Shown in pieces: positions 25,091 to 39,615 of a DNA stretch of 64,000 bases. How positions within the stretch are numbered: position 1 is the stretch's first letter; each line of letters opens with the position of its first letter. A program made the translations under genes and the position numbers. This DNA comes from Sternotherus odoratus. Lineage: Eukaryota; Chordata; Testudines; Kinosternidae. The stretch lies in the NCBI GenBank assembly GCA_032164245.1, contig JAVMKO010000006.1, positions 11,423,001 through 11,487,000 on the forward strand. The letters are read 5' to 3'. Below the pieces are notes generated by a model. The model was not told the origin of the DNA, searched no databases, and worked only from the letters and a program-made list of their open reading frames with translations.

Positions 25091-26408
25091 GGAACATAGC
25101 AATTGTTATACCAGATCAGACAAGAGGTCCATGTAGTTGGATATCCTGTCTGACTGTCCAATATCAGATGCATCCGAGGACACAGGTAAATAGCGGGGTC
25201 CCCTAAGGATCTGTACTGTGCTGTTCAACATATTCATAAATAATTTGGAAAAAAGAGTAAAGAGTGAGGTGGCAAAGTTTGCAAACGATAAAAAACTACT
25301 CAAGATAATTAAGTCCAAAGTTGACCGAAAAGATTTAAAAGGGAACTCCTAAAACTGAGTGGTCTGGGCAAGAAAATGGTAGATGAAATTCAATGTAAAT
25401 AAATGCAAAGTAATGCATATTGAAAACCATAACTCCAACTATACATACAAAACAAAGGGGTCTAAGTTAGCTGTTACAACTCAAGAAAGAGATCTTGGCA
25501 TCATTGTGAATAGTTGTCTGACCACAGCTGCTCAATGTGCAGCAGCCGGCAAACATCTAACAGTGTTAGGAACCAGTAGGAAAGGGGCATAGGTGCTAAG
25601 GGTGCTACTACACCCGCTGGCTTGAAGTGGATTCCATTATATACAGAGTTTACAGTTTGGTTCACTGGCTCTCAGCACCCCCACTATAAAAATGGTTTCA
25701 GCAGCCCTGTTAGAATGCATTGTAATGCCACTGTATAAATCCATGTATGCCCGCACTTTGAATAATGCATGCAGTTCTGATTTCCCCATCTCAAAAAAGA
25801 TGTATTAGAATTGAAAAAAGTACAGAGAAGGGCAGAAAGCATGACTAGAGCTATGGAAAAGCTTCCATATGGGGAGAGATTAAAGACTGGGATAGGTCAT
25901 TTTAGAAAAGAGACAAATGAGAGGACATATGATAGAGATCTATAAAATCATGAATGGTGTGGATAAAGTGAATAAGGAAGTTTTATTTCCCCTGTCACAT
26001 AACACATGAACGGGGAGTCACCCAATGCAATTAAGACAGCCGCTTCAAAACAAACAAAAGGAAGAACTTCACACGACACAGTGTACCTGTGGAACTCCTT
26101 GCCAGGGGAAGTTGTGAAGCCCAAAAACATAACTGCATTCAGAAAAGAATTCGATAAGTCCCTGGAGGATAGGGCCATTAGTGGCTAGTAGCCAAGATGG
26201 TCAGAGATGCATCTCCATGATCTAGGTATCCCCAAACCTCTCATTGCTAGAAGCTGGGACTGCACAACGGGATGGATCATTCGATATAAAATTGCCGTGT
26301 TCTGTTCACTCCCTCGGAATCATCTGGCACTGGCCACTATTAGAAGACAGGAAAATGGGCTAGATGGACCATTTTTCTGAGTCAGTATGGCCATTCTTGT
26401 GTTCTAGG
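25091..26408 (+). mobile_element. CR1 LINE 3' end with inverted first 100 bp
   Basis: From about 25190 the + strand reads CR1 ORF2 end and 3' UTR: aatttggaaaaaagagtaaa, gagtgaggtggcaaagtttg, gagatcttggcatcattgtg and catatggggagagattaaag, ending near tcagtatggccattcttgtg. Positions 25091-25185 (ggaacatagcaattgttata, ggtccatgtagttgg) are the same 3' terminus in reverse orientation. A roughly 120-bp foreign piece interrupts it at about 25588-25712. All frames are broken. Confidence 0.85.
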
Positions 26409-26629
26409 AAGATGCATGAAACAACATAGGGGATTACTGTGGCATAACCTGCCCATGGGGGTTGGGGGTCATTCTTCCTAAGCCCCATCAGTTTGTAATT
26501 GGCTTATTTCCTGAAGCATACGTGTTTATATCCCTATCTGATGTAGCTGTGGTTATTCTCGTTATGGATATGACTCCTAATAAGCTCTTGACCTCATTAT
26601 CTCTCGTGGCAGTACAGTCTACAGGTTAA
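26409..26629. other. intron 4, no recognised feature
   Basis: Short stretch between two CR1 fragments. Confidence 0.4.
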
Positions 26630-26900
26630 TGACCCATTGTATTTTATTTTTTTTTAATAAGTGGTCAGTTTAAATTTGTTGCCTTTCAGTTTAGTTGAAC
26701 TGCCCCTTGCTCTTGTGTTGTCAAGGTGAATAGGAGCACCAAATTCACTTTCCCTATCCTATACCCTTTTATCTTGTTCCTTTGTAAACTAGAGAGTCGC
26801 AGGCTTTTCATATGAAATTTCTGCCTTTACCCATGTCTCTAATCATTTTCATTGCCGGTCTCTAGATCCCTGCCAAAGACATTAGGATAACACCCTTTAC
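26630..26900 (-). mobile_element. old CR1-like 3' fragment, antisense
   Basis: On the minus strand it resembles the CR1 3' region of another subfamily (ggatctagagaccggcaatg, aattagagacatgg-like, aacaaatttaaactgacc). It is heavily diverged; assignment is by general resemblance only. Confidence 0.45.
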
Positions 26901-26986
26901 TTGGGGGGGGAGGGTGCCATAGCAGCACTTTATCTGCCAAATGTAGAATCTTTTCCACTAATGAATTTCTAATATTCTTGTTTTAG

Positions 26987-29689
<2,703 letters not shown>

Positions 29690-29850
29690 AGCTTACAATT
29701 TAAGTAGACCAGACAGGCACAAGGTAGAAACAGACAGAAAATGTGACTTGTCCAAGGTCACACACCGGAGCCCTCGCCAAGTCAGGAATAGAACCCAGGT
29801 CTCCTGAATCACAGTCCGTTGTCCAATCCACAACACTGTGCTACCGCCCA
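29690..29850 (-). mobile_element. MIR/CORE-SINE
   Basis: Reverse MIR signature: gtgacttgtccaaggtcaca, ggaatagaacccaggtctcc and caacactgtgctaccgccc. Confidence 0.75.
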
Positions 29851-31308
29851 ACATAGGATTAGACAGATTTCATGCTGGCAGTGTTTCAAATGACTTCTCC
29901 ATGGCTGCCACTTTTCACTAAAATGCCAGTTGTAATTTAAATCTTTATTCTCTTCATGGGTCATGCTGAGCAATGCTTCTTTCCTTCCAAACTTTCAGAT
30001 TCCCACGTCTGAGCAAGACATGTAAATTTGTCTTTAAGTATAATATTAACACGTGGTGTGATTGTATACGAATAGTGCTAGAGATGGTATTAATTCCCCT
30101 GTGCATGACAGCTGAGATTCTCAGCACCTTTTATGCTGGGGGTGTGCTAGAGGCTGAGTGGGACTGGAAATCAAGGATGAAGCCGGTTGTGCTGAGGGAA
30201 TTCTGGGCAGTGATGCTGCCTGAAGGCAGGTAGGGACAGGCTTCTATGACTTAGCCCCTTGTGGCTCTCAATTATGCTGAGGGGGGTATAGCTTCTGCTC
30301 CCAGAATCAGGAAGATGCCAAGGTAACTTAAAGCCATCTTAGTCCTCCCACACACTTTCCCTCCGAGCTGTGAATTCTGATCCTGCAGATACTTATGCAC
30401 ATGATTAACCATCCTGGGGCAAATGGTTGCATTGATTTCAAAGCATTTTTCACATACAGAAAGTTACCTGTATACATACATGTTTACATGATCTGGTCTA
30501 GGATATCTATCTCTACTTCTCTGTAGTGATAGTTAACTAAAAAGGCTGTGTAATTATTACATAGGACAAACAGTGAAACAAGAGCACTGTGGTTTGCCGG
30601 TGCAATGCTGATTTCCCAGAACTGTGTATCTTTATGCTAATGTAGAAACTGCTGAGAAGTTAGCATAGAAATTGGCTGCCTTTTGTTGTCTCATGAGGAA
30701 TATAAAAAACATAAGTGGGTGGAGGACAAAAAGCTTAGAGACTTCCCCCTCCCCCATCCATATAACGCACATTAAATCTGAAATTAAAAAAATATCTCAT
30801 TCAATGGAGTCTTCTCAACTATTGCTGCATAATAGCAGCACTTGTAGTGCACACTTGGACTGTGAGTGTGTTGGATGATGCTCAGAGATTCAGGCGCTAA
30901 CATAGCGAATGGGTGGCCAAAATTCTCTTTTCGGTTGCATGTGAACGAGAAGGGGAGAAGTTCCTATGCTGAAGACAGTAAGGGTACTGAACTTGTGCCT
31001 GGACGTCTGCAGGACTGTGCTGATCCTCACTGTCATTTGTATTATCCTCACCCCAGATCAGGTCCCATTGTGAGATACAGTCTCTGCCCTGAAACCCAGA
31101 GTCTATTTTAAGACAAGTCAGTGAGTGAGCATAACCAGCAATTGGAAGGATAAAGAGGGAGCATTAATCTTACAGTAGTAAGTATGGGCATTGCTGGATG
31201 GTTCTGTGGCACGTCAGAAGATTTTCAAAGGCACTTATCTCCCCTTGAAAGTCATTTTTCTATCTTAAACTTCTAAAAATAAAATATGTGTAGTCACAAT
31301 GTGGCTTT
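29851..31308. other. intron 5, no recognised feature
   Basis: Ordinary intron sequence with no element borders seen. Confidence 0.5.
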
Positions 31309-31428
31309 GCGAGTTCAGTTGCGAGTTCAGTTGCGAGTTCAGTTGCGAGTTCAGTTGCGAGTTCAGTTGCGAGTTCAGTTGCGAGTTCAGTTGCGAGTTC
31401 AGTTGCGAGTTCAGTTGCGAGTTCAGTT
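31309..31428. repeat. perfect 10 x 12-bp tandem array
   Basis: The unit gcgagttcagtt occurs ten times without a single change. On the minus strand it reads as a (Thr-Glu-Leu-Ala)n peptide, which explains the 117-codon ORF there. Perfect identity implies recent expansion or ongoing length variation. Confidence 0.98.
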
Positions 31429-32381
31429 GCTTTATAAATTAGTAGCAATTTAATACTTTTAAATTTGGATTTAGAGATTTGGATCACAAAGCTGTATTTC
31501 CTTGGTTCCTCAGAAGAGAAATGTATATGGTGTCTTGAGTGTGTTGTGCATAAAGTGCTGCAGCAAGGGAGTCTGCGAATAAACAGCTTTGATCTCCCCC
31601 TTCTCGCTTCCACAGTAAAGAGAAGTTAGAGGATTTCAGGGTTCATGGAGATAATCAGACTAGTTTAATAGAGAATTATTTAGCCAATAATTTGTCTACC
31701 TCTCTTTGGAATGTGGTATGTGTATACATGTTAAAAATCTTTTTGTTGTTCCCTAAATGTAAGATTTTAAGTAATCAAGCAAGTTAACTATTTATTTTAT
31801 TACTTGTATATATATTTATTTTTTTAAAATTGGCTGACTTCCCTAAAAATAAGTTGGTAAAGGAGAAAATAAATATGCTGTTGGTTGCACTTACAATGGT
31901 GCCATTGTGCAAGGCAGAGCAAGGATCATTTCCAAACGGCCTCAGGTGAAATCTAATGGGAAACAATTTCAAACTGGTCTGAGTTCATTTGTAGAAAGAA
32001 TGCGTCTTAGATAAACATCTGATCCATGTTATACTACTTTGTACTACTCCTTCCGTGATTAAGTTCTAATTTTTTTATTTTAATAAATATGGTTGCATTG
32101 GCCAGTTTCAATAAGGACTCCGTTATATTGTCTTTAATGTGGATTCTATAAAAATGGTTGTTTGCAGATTACGCTGATTTATGAGGGCTGCTGCAGCTTT
32201 TTCTTATTACTGAAAGTGATTGTTTGCTGTAAACTGTTTCTCATATAGAGAATATTTAGCGTAACCTCTTTCTGCAGGCGATGGCCTTTTCAGACACAAT
32301 TTGTAGTCTTGAAGAATGAGCAGCATTACATTTTTTTTTTAAATTTTAATATTTCAATTTGTGTTTTCAACATGTTTACAG
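31429..32381. other. end of intron 5 with exon 6 acceptor
   Basis: AT-rich. The acceptor is gtttacag at 32374-32381, with a weak pyrimidine tract and a T run at about 32331-32340. Confidence 0.5.
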
Positions 32382-32507
32382 GAAAGTTCCCATCTGCCAG
32401 CCTCCCTGCTCTTAGCTCAACATAAAGACAGATCTACTCAGCTAGAAATGCAGCTGGAAAAACCCAGACCAGTCAAACCAGTCACATTTTCCACTGGCAT
32501 CAGAATG
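32382..32507 (+). CDS. MNAT1: MNAT1 exon 6
   Basis: A 126-nt, 42-codon exon with acceptor gtttacag|GAA and donor ATG|gtaagg, phase 0 at both ends. It encodes about residues 188-229: [20 protein letters not shown] and [20 protein letters not shown], then RM. This follows the coiled coil and leads into the C-terminal part of MAT1 that binds and activates CDK7-cyclin H. The following exon, expected to begin with a Gly-Gln-His motif, was not found in the remaining 31.5 kb. Changes against the mammalian protein are few and conservative (H for D, S for A, R for K). Confidence 0.95.
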
Positions 32508-33864
32508 GTAAGGCTTCATTTCCTTTTTATTTCACTGTTTCAAAAAGTGCAGCTTTTCCCAGTCTGAGATATAAATGATCTTTTAAATTTGACTTGCATT
32601 ATCGTAGCACACAGACCGATAAGTTTAGTTCCTAATTATTGGTGTAATTTAAAGAGAGCAGTTCAAGAACTTCAGCATTCTAGAAGTTGGAATGTAAGAG
32701 ATTTTGCACATTTTTGCCCTTGCAATTTTTTTGCTGTAATTGATTCATTGAAAGTTCCTTTTTTTGCCCTATAGCTTGATGTAATTGTTCTGCAAGCTAA
32801 AATTCTAGAGCTTTCAGAAAAGGACTGGCGCTCCTTTTGCTTACTTTGTGCACTAGAAGATTGTGTGTGTCAGAGAATCTGGAAATCCATGTCACGTCAG
32901 TACGAATACGTTCTCAAACAACAATAACAGCAGAGACAAGTATTTTTCTAACAGCAAATATGTTAGTAGTCTGTGATAATAAGGAGCTGTCAGCTTTCCT
33001 GTTTTATAACTCCATTTTTTCTGTCACAACATAATATAAATGTTCTTTTCCGAAATAAACATTTACTTTCTTTTTTTCACCAAAATATATACCTACAACC
33101 TGTATGTTATGGATTTGATAAAACCAAATTGCAAGTTACTAATCTTTTTTACCTTTTCTCCTTAATAACCGATCTGTTTTCCAAAGTCTCCTGAAAAGAC
33201 TGTAAAAATTCCTTCTAAAATCATCTTCTCGTCACAGACTTAATAATCCACAAAATCATAACCCCAAATTGATATTCAAAAAACCCTTAGAACAAACAAA
33301 ATAAACTCCCAGCATCCAATCCTGCATCTCTGTGACGTCAGTCTGTTTTGTCATGGGTGTCTGGACTATTCTCTGTCTGAAATACAACATGAGCCCCTTG
33401 AACAGCATTTATATCTTACTCTGTCTTTACAAGCACAAGTATAGTGTCAGCTTTTGACAAATAGCAGGTAGGTACTTTCAGCTGTAAGATTTAATTAATT
33501 TTATTTTATTTGCATTCCTGTGATATGGAACATTTCCTTTTGTTGATTTCATTTGTGTTTTCAAGGGTTAGGGGTGGTTAGTATGGGCTACAAACTAGTG
33601 TATTTGATTGTGTTGAGAGAATTAACAGAAAAAGACCATTATTTTGTTTAACAACAGTCCAACTGGATGGCTGCACTAATTACTCCTAATTATTCCTGCA
33701 AAATGTTCCTATGTATTTTTAATTCTTGGACTTGGGAACCATTGGAGTGTGTCATGAGGACATCTTAACAATTGTTAGTTTGTATTTGGAAAGAAGCAGA
33801 ATGATGTTCTTGTATCACATAAGGATGAAGAGTACTTTCCAGGCCATTGCTAATCGGAGAGGCT
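32508..33864. other. intron 6, 5' part
   Basis: AT-rich, T-rich, with no recognisable element. Short ORFs near 32589-33194 lack support. Confidence 0.5.
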
Positions 33865-34360
33865 GATAGACAGGCACAACTTACCTGTGCTTAAGGGTGC
33901 TAAAAGAGTTGGCTGAGGTGATCTCTATTCTGCTGATGCTAATTTTTAAGAACTATTGGCATATTAGGGAAATTCCAAAATACTGGAAGAGTGTTAATGT
34001 TGTGCCAATATTCAAAAAAGGTAAGAGGGATGACCAGTAACTATAGGCTGGTTATTCTGACATCAGTCTTGGCCAAAATAATGGAAAAGATGGTCAATAA
34101 AAGAATCGGTTCATAAAGAATAAAGAAAATGAGTACAATGTCAGTCAGCATGTTTTTCTGGAAAATAGATGTTATCAAATATAATTCTCATTCTTTGAGG
34201 AGATTATGCACTTAGTTCATAAAGGCAGCTGCATAGATGTAATATATTTAGACTTTTGTAAGGCATGACTTAATACTGTAAGACATTCTGATTAAAAAAA
34301 TTAGCATTATACAAATATCAATAAATCGCACACTAAATAGGCTAATAACTAGCTAACTGA
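33865..34360 (+). mobile_element. CR1 LINE reverse-transcriptase fragment
   Basis: Diverged CR1 ORF2: ttaagggtgctaaaagagtt, attccaaaatactggaagag (PKYWKS-like), gtgccaatattcaaaaaagg (VPIFKK), taactataggctggttattc and atagatgtaatatatttaga (DVIYLD). It ends near ctagctaactga. Stops occur in every frame. Confidence 0.8.
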
Positions 34361-34862
34361 CCACACACTCTCAAAGAAACTGCGGAAGCACCTGATCAAC
34401 ATCCTATACAGCAAACAGGGAAAGATTAAGAATGAGTTCTCATAACTGGATATTCTCATAAAAAACCAACTTTCCACATAAACTTCCTCGGGACTGGACT
34501 TTAGAAAAACTAGACAAACCATTTACAACACAAACTTTGCTTCTCTACAAAGGAAAAAGGACACTCAATTATCTAAACTGCTACATGCTACAAGGAGCCA
34601 GAACAGTGGGTCCCTTAGCTCACCCAATAATATTGTTAATGCATCCAGCTATACTCTTAGCCTGGCAGAAGAACCTGTCCTATCTCAGGGCCTCTCCTTT
34701 TGTCCCTCCAGGCCCATGAACATGATATAGTTCCATGGTGACCTAGAACCCTACTTTCGATGTCTCCAACTCAAGGAATATTTCCAATACACTTCTGAAC
34801 AACATGCTAACCCACAGAAACCTTCCTACCAACTCTACAAAAAGAAGGATTCTGATGGACTC

Positions 34863-35692
34863 TGTGATGGGTTGGATCACAGAAACCCCTTTTAGGGTTG
34901 CCAATTAATGTGCCAAAACTACTTCTGTCCCTACTTTCTTGCCCTGCCAGCTTGGGACTCCAGAGACCAAGTTAAGTGGTTCCAAGTAGCAACAGACCGA
35001 ACAAAGTGAATTACCAATTACAATAAAATAAAGCACACAAGTCTTTATCTAATAAAACTTAATACAGATAAAATCTCACTCAGATGTTTCAGTAAGTTTC
35101 TTTCACAGACTGGACGCCTTCCTAGTCTGGGCATTATTGTTTCCCCTGGGACAGTCTTTGTTCCAGCTCAGGTGGTAGCTAGGGGATTTCTCATGATTGG
35201 ATCCCCCTTTGTTCTGTTCCACCCTCTTATATGGCTTTGGCACAAGGTGGGAATTATGTCTCTCTGGGTCTTCTCCCTCTCCCCTGTTCTAAATGAAAAA
35301 GCACCAAGTTAAAGATGGATTTCAGTAGGTGACGGTTACATTTCCTGTGAGACTCCAAGCCTTCATTCCTCCCAGCCTGACTCACAGGAAGGCCTGCCTG
35401 GAAACAGAGCCATCCACAGTCAATTGTCCTCGTTGATGGGAGCCATCCAGATTCCAAGCCACTATTAATGGCCCATACTTTGCATAATTACAATAGGACC
35501 TCAGAGTTGTATCTGAAACTAGAAATATGAAATATGAGTGATACTTTTATACAAATAGGATTATCACACACAGTAGATTATAAAATTTATAATGATACCT
35601 TACAAGCGACCTTTTGCATGACGCATATTTGTTACATTATATTCACACTCATCAGCATATTTTCATAAAATCATGTAGAGTGCAACGTCACA
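34863..35692. mobile_element. solo LTR, 830 bp, exact 5-bp duplication
   Basis: Begins TGTGATGGGTTGGATCACAG and ends CAACGTCACA, TG...CA form, flanked by gactc on both sides (34858-34862 and 35693-35697). No internal coding region is present. It is inserted into the PLE coding fragment, so it is younger than that copy. Families starting with this sequence are, to my knowledge, common in turtles. Confidence 0.85.
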
Positions 35693-35934
35693 GACTCCTC
35701 CTGAAGGTCGAAACAGCAGACTGGACTTCTACATGGTACATGGAGTGCTTCCATTGATGTGCAAGGGCTGAAATTGTGGAAAAGCAGCATCACTCGCCCC
35801 ATAATCTCAGCCATGCAGAACACACCACCATCCACAGCCTCAGGAACAACTCTGACATCATAATGAAAAAGGCTGACAAAGGAGGTGCTGTTGTCATCAT
35901 GAATAGGTCAGAATATGAACGAGAGGCAGCTAGG

Positions 35935-36478
35935 CTACGCAGGGCCAGCGGCTGGTATCCCAGATGCTGGTCTGGAGTTCTGTCTGCTGGCTCCTGCCAG
36001 CCGGGATCCCGGCTGCCGGCCCAGTCAGCCCACTGCCGGTCTCTGGTTCCATTCACTCAGCCGGCAGCTGGCTGAGCGGGGCCGGTGGTGGACTGAGTGG
36101 CTCAGTCTGCTGCCGGTCAGGGGTCTTGGTCGCCGGCCCTGCTCAGCCTCTTGCCGGCTGCGTGAACTGAACCCCAGGCTAGTAGCGGGCTCAGCGCAGC
36201 CGGGACCCCAGACCATCAGTGGACTAAGACGCTCAGCCCACCGCCGGCCCCGCTCAGTCTGCTGCCAGCTGAGTGAACGGAACCCCAGATCGGCAGTGGG
36301 CTGAGTGGGGCTGGCAGCTGGGATTGCGGACGTAACCCCGGACAGGCAGCAGGCTGAGCTGGGCCAGCAGTGGGCTGAGCAGCTCAGCCTGCTTCCGGTC
36401 TCCCGGTAATTTTGACTATACCCGATTTTAATCTTGCACGCTGACCTTAGAACCTAACCCCCTTAAGATGTGACTCCA
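35935..36478 (-). mobile_element. GC-rich Tigger-like element with internal tandem modules
   Basis: The right end gactccactg followed by TA, with ttttgactatacccgatttt inside, looks like a Tigger-type terminus read on the minus strand (tacagtggagtc). The body repeats modules such as gggctgagcggggcc and accccagac/ccggcag at roughly 80-100 bp spacing. The left terminus is not recognisable, so it is truncated. ORFs here are artefacts of GC richness. Confidence 0.55.
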
Positions 36479-36863
36479 CTGTAAATGGACACAAATCAGA
36501 TATCAAGAATTGTACCATTAAAAAACCAATAGGAGAGCACTTCAATCTCCCTGGACACTCAGTAACAGACTTAAAGTGACCATTCTTCAACAAAAAAACT
36601 TCAGAAACAGACTGCAGTGAGAAACCGCAGAGCTGAAATTAATTTGCAAACTTGACACCAGCAAATTAGGCCTGAATAAAGACTGGGGAGTGACTGGGTC
36701 ATTACAAAAAGTAACGTAACTGTTGGGAATGGGCCACATCCACCTGGATTGAATTGTTTGCATTGATTTCTCCCCCTCCCCCCTCCGGGCCGCCACTTGG
36801 TAAGGAAACTCCCATCCTTTCATGTGCTGTGTATTTATACCTGCCTACTGTATTTTCCACTCC

Positions 36864-36908
36864 ATGCATCTGATGAAGTGGGATCTAGCCTACGAAAGCT
36901 TATACCCA
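36864..36908 (+). ncRNA. hammerhead-ribozyme-like motif, core intact
   Basis: CTGATGA (36870-36876), one extra A, a hairpin GTGGGATCTAGCCTAC with one mismatched pair, GAAA (36894-36897), then gcttatac. Invariant core bases are present, but the short third stem has lost a pair (GC-TTAT-AC) and the base before the expected cleavage site is C rather than U. So it is probably inactive. Confidence 0.4.
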
Positions 36909-36964
36909 GATAAATTTTAGTCTCTAAGGTGCTGCCAGGATTCCTCATTTTTTCCAATAGTCTG

Positions 36965-37095
36965 TCTTTAAGAGCAGGTGCTCAACATTGGCATAGCACT
37001 GCTCTCATTGAAGTCAGTAATTTCCATTGAGTGCAATGGGGGTTTCACCATGGACTTCCATGGGAGCAGAGCTAGACCAGGGCTGAGTGCTTTGG
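36965..37095. repeat. probable member of the dispersed foldback family
   Basis: Contains aagcaggtgctcaac-like and gaagtcagtaatttccattg... ttccatgggag modules and a weak inverted arrangement like the palindromes at 40736 and 63043. Diverged. Confidence 0.3.
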
Positions 37096-37223
37096 AAAAT
37101 CCCACCTGAAGTACTGTTGCAATATGCTGTGTAAACCAAAGCAGTGTTGCTATTATGGGTGTAGTGCTTCAAGTCCACCAGTGGAGAGTTCTAGCAGTGT
37201 GCACGTAAGGAAGCATTGTACAC

Positions 37224-37679
37224 TGTGACAGACCGCTCTCTCACCCCTCTCAGGAACAGGCAGGAAAACCCTTCTTTGCTTCAAACAGTGCTCTTTACTT
37301 CACAGTGCAAGACCCCACCACCAATATATACAGCTTTGTACAGTCTTTCCGCATACAGCTCTTGATAGCTCAGCTCTACAGCTTACAGCTTTACAGACTC
37401 TATATAGTCCAGCTCTTAACATGCAACTCTAAACAGTTCTAAACATACAGCTCTGACTAGCTTCAAACACACAGCTCTGAATAGCTCCAAACCACCACCA
37501 CCACCCTGGGCTTCCTTCCTGGCAGCCTTATATCCCCCAGAGGAGGCTGCCAGGTGCAACCCATACAATTGATTGCTCTGCAGCCCAGGTGGCCAATTAG
37601 CCTTCTGCACCGGGGGTTTGCAGAGGGCTTTTCTCCCTCTTAAAGGGGTGGCAGGCTGGGTCAAGCCCACCCTGCCACA
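37224..37679 (-). mobile_element. solo LTR, 456 bp, 4-bp duplication
   Basis: Ends TGTGACAGACC and CCCTGCCACA, flanked by acac (37220-37223 and 37680-37683). In minus orientation it starts tgtggcagggtgggc and carries a ggatataaggctgcc TATA-like box. A tandem series of cagctctnnntagct modules occupies 37365-37495. No internal retroviral region is present. Confidence 0.75.
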
Positions 37680-37683
37680 ACAC

Positions 37684-39404
37684 CTTTCCCGTTTGGTTTC
37701 TCTCCCCCCCCCCCCACCTGCTGCTTGAACCTAAGGCTGTTCTTCTCTGATGATGGCTTCTTTTATTTTACAGAGGCCAGATCGTGCATATTGCATGCCT
37801 TGCCTGGCTGATTCTGAGCTTGCAGCTACATTCTTAACAATGTTGGCTGTGGTGCTCAATTTTTTATTTTTATTTTTTGGCTTGAAATATGATCATTTTT
37901 CCATGAATGGTCTAGACCAGAGGTGATCTTGAGCCTGATTGATGACCTGGTTTTACTCTTGAGTTCCAAGGAATATGCCCATTTTAGTCTCCTGATTAGA
38001 CACTCAACTAGCCTGACTGTTTTTAGGTGTCTTAGGTACGTTTTTTGTATTAGATGTTGAGTTTCCATTCCTTTGGGGGTAGGGGGGAGACAGGGATTTT
38101 CTTCCTCTAATAAACTAAATGAGAACATCCTTCAATTACTTTGAAAAGGTAGAGTTCTTCCCCTTCAGTTAGCTCCTTTTGTGAACAGCATGCAGGTTTG
38201 ATAGGAAGAGGACCTCCCTTTCCGCTTCCCCCCACCCTGAAAGAGAGAGAGAAAGCTATTTAAGCTTGATCTATGCTATTTCCTTACAGCTTTGTGTATC
38301 ATTTTGCCTAGCTTTTTTAAAATTCAGGCTCTTCAGGCTACCTGCTTATGAAAAAGATCCCCTTCGTGAGTTGATGTTTCATGTAAGTGAATGGGAGAGG
38401 GAGCTGCAGACCTTTTTATCTTGGCATTTCCCTTCATATTTGTGACATCCAGCTTCCTGCATAATTTGAATTTTTAAAACATTATTTTCCTGAGTGGAGT
38501 ATATGTCTATTAAGCCCAGTTTGCAAACCAGCTTGATGCTGTTATCGAAAATGTGGCAATCTTAATTACACTTCCAGTAACAGTCTTGAAAATGGTGGTG
38601 CCAGGTCTGTGCTAGTAGCTACATAATTTTTAGTATTAGCAGAAGGGGGCAACAGCTGTCACTAATGCACCGTTATCCTAGGAATCGCTTCAGGATCATC
38701 TTGGAATTAATCAAGCCACTGTTTGGAGAATGTGTCATTTCTGATGGGGAGTTGATGTCTGAACTTACCCTTGTAAGGATACGTATTTGTATTCAGTGTG
38801 TGTGTGTGTGTGGCACTGGTGACAGCAATTCATAAATGCAGAAAGGGCTCATTTCACCACAATAATAGCTTCCTTTCAACGTTTTTGCCACTTACAGGGT
38901 GAGGGTGGTGGTGGGAACCACTTGATCCTCATGGTTTGCCTGTGCTTGGCAGTACCACTACTGCTTATAATACTTAGCAGTTCCCTAGCTAATCCACTAA
39001 CAGTGCTGGAGAATGTATATGAAGTAGGGCAGCATTTCAGAGTGCTTTTCACTCTTTCCCTCCACCCCATTTTTATGATGGCTCCCTGACCCGCTACTAG
39101 AGGCTTGCTGCTCTCCAGGAGTGAAGCTCTTTGGAAGCAATTTCATGCAGTTAAAAAATTTAGTACCTAAATACCTTGTCATTTCCTATAAAACTGTTCA
39201 CCCCTTCCAGAGCGCTTCTTGGGCAGGTAGCTGGAGAACTGAGGAGCTGGAGTATCTCTGTAGAGAATGATATTGGATCCCTAGTATGTGCGGGAGAATG
39301 TTCTTCTCCAACAGTGAAAGCACCCCTTCAGATTAGCTTTGCTGCATTGTCACTGCATAATGAGCCCAATTCCTGGCACATCTGTGTTTTTGTTTTTATA
39401 ATAC
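37684..39404. other. intron 6, no recognised feature
   Basis: AT-rich. A poly-C run lies at about 37706-37717 and a short GT run at 38798-38812. No element borders were seen. Confidence 0.5.
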
Positions 39405-39615
39405 TAGTAGTATTTATTTCTGGAAATATAGAAGTACACACGGAGAGACAGTTGCTACCTCAGAATGCTTACAGACTAAGTATCCAAGATAAAGAGTAGG
39501 AAAGCAAACTGCGGCACAGAGTGAAACAACTTGCCCAAGGTCATACAGAAGGTCATAGAACCTGGGCCTCCTGAGTCCCAGACTAGTGTCCTGTTCACTG
39601 GACCATGCTGCATCT
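39405..39615 (-). mobile_element. MIR/CORE-SINE
   Basis: Reverse MIR: acttgcccaaggtcatacag, gaacctgggcctcctgagtc and gttcactggaccatgctgc, preceded by aatgcttacagactaagt, which fits the CORE-SINE body. Confidence 0.75.

Larger units (their letters stand above)
34361..36955 (+). mobile_element. fragmented Penelope-like retroelement
   Basis: The N-terminal coding part lies at 34361-34862 and 35693-35934, split by a solo LTR. Near its end it reads SLRNNSDIIMKKADKGGAVV and IMNRSEYEREAARL, the region just before the PLE reverse-transcriptase core. The RT core is missing. After a GC-rich insertion, 36482-36690 carries the C-terminal segment (IGEHFNLPGHSVTDLK) typical of the GIY-YIG end, then the terminal hairpin block (36864-36908) and tctctaaggtgctgccagga. 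Stops and frameshifts show it is inactive. It could be one internally deleted copy or two separate ones. Confidence 0.8.

Noticed and set aside
31260..31613. 117-codon minus-strand ORF with a Thr-Glu-Leu-Ala repeat
   Set aside because: Produced by the perfect 12-bp tandem array; no start context, domain or splice support.
37226..37500. CAGCTCT tandem-like series as a CRISPR-type or satellite array
   Set aside because: The units are irregular, and lie inside a solo LTR with its own duplication; CRISPR arrays do not occur in vertebrate chromosomes.
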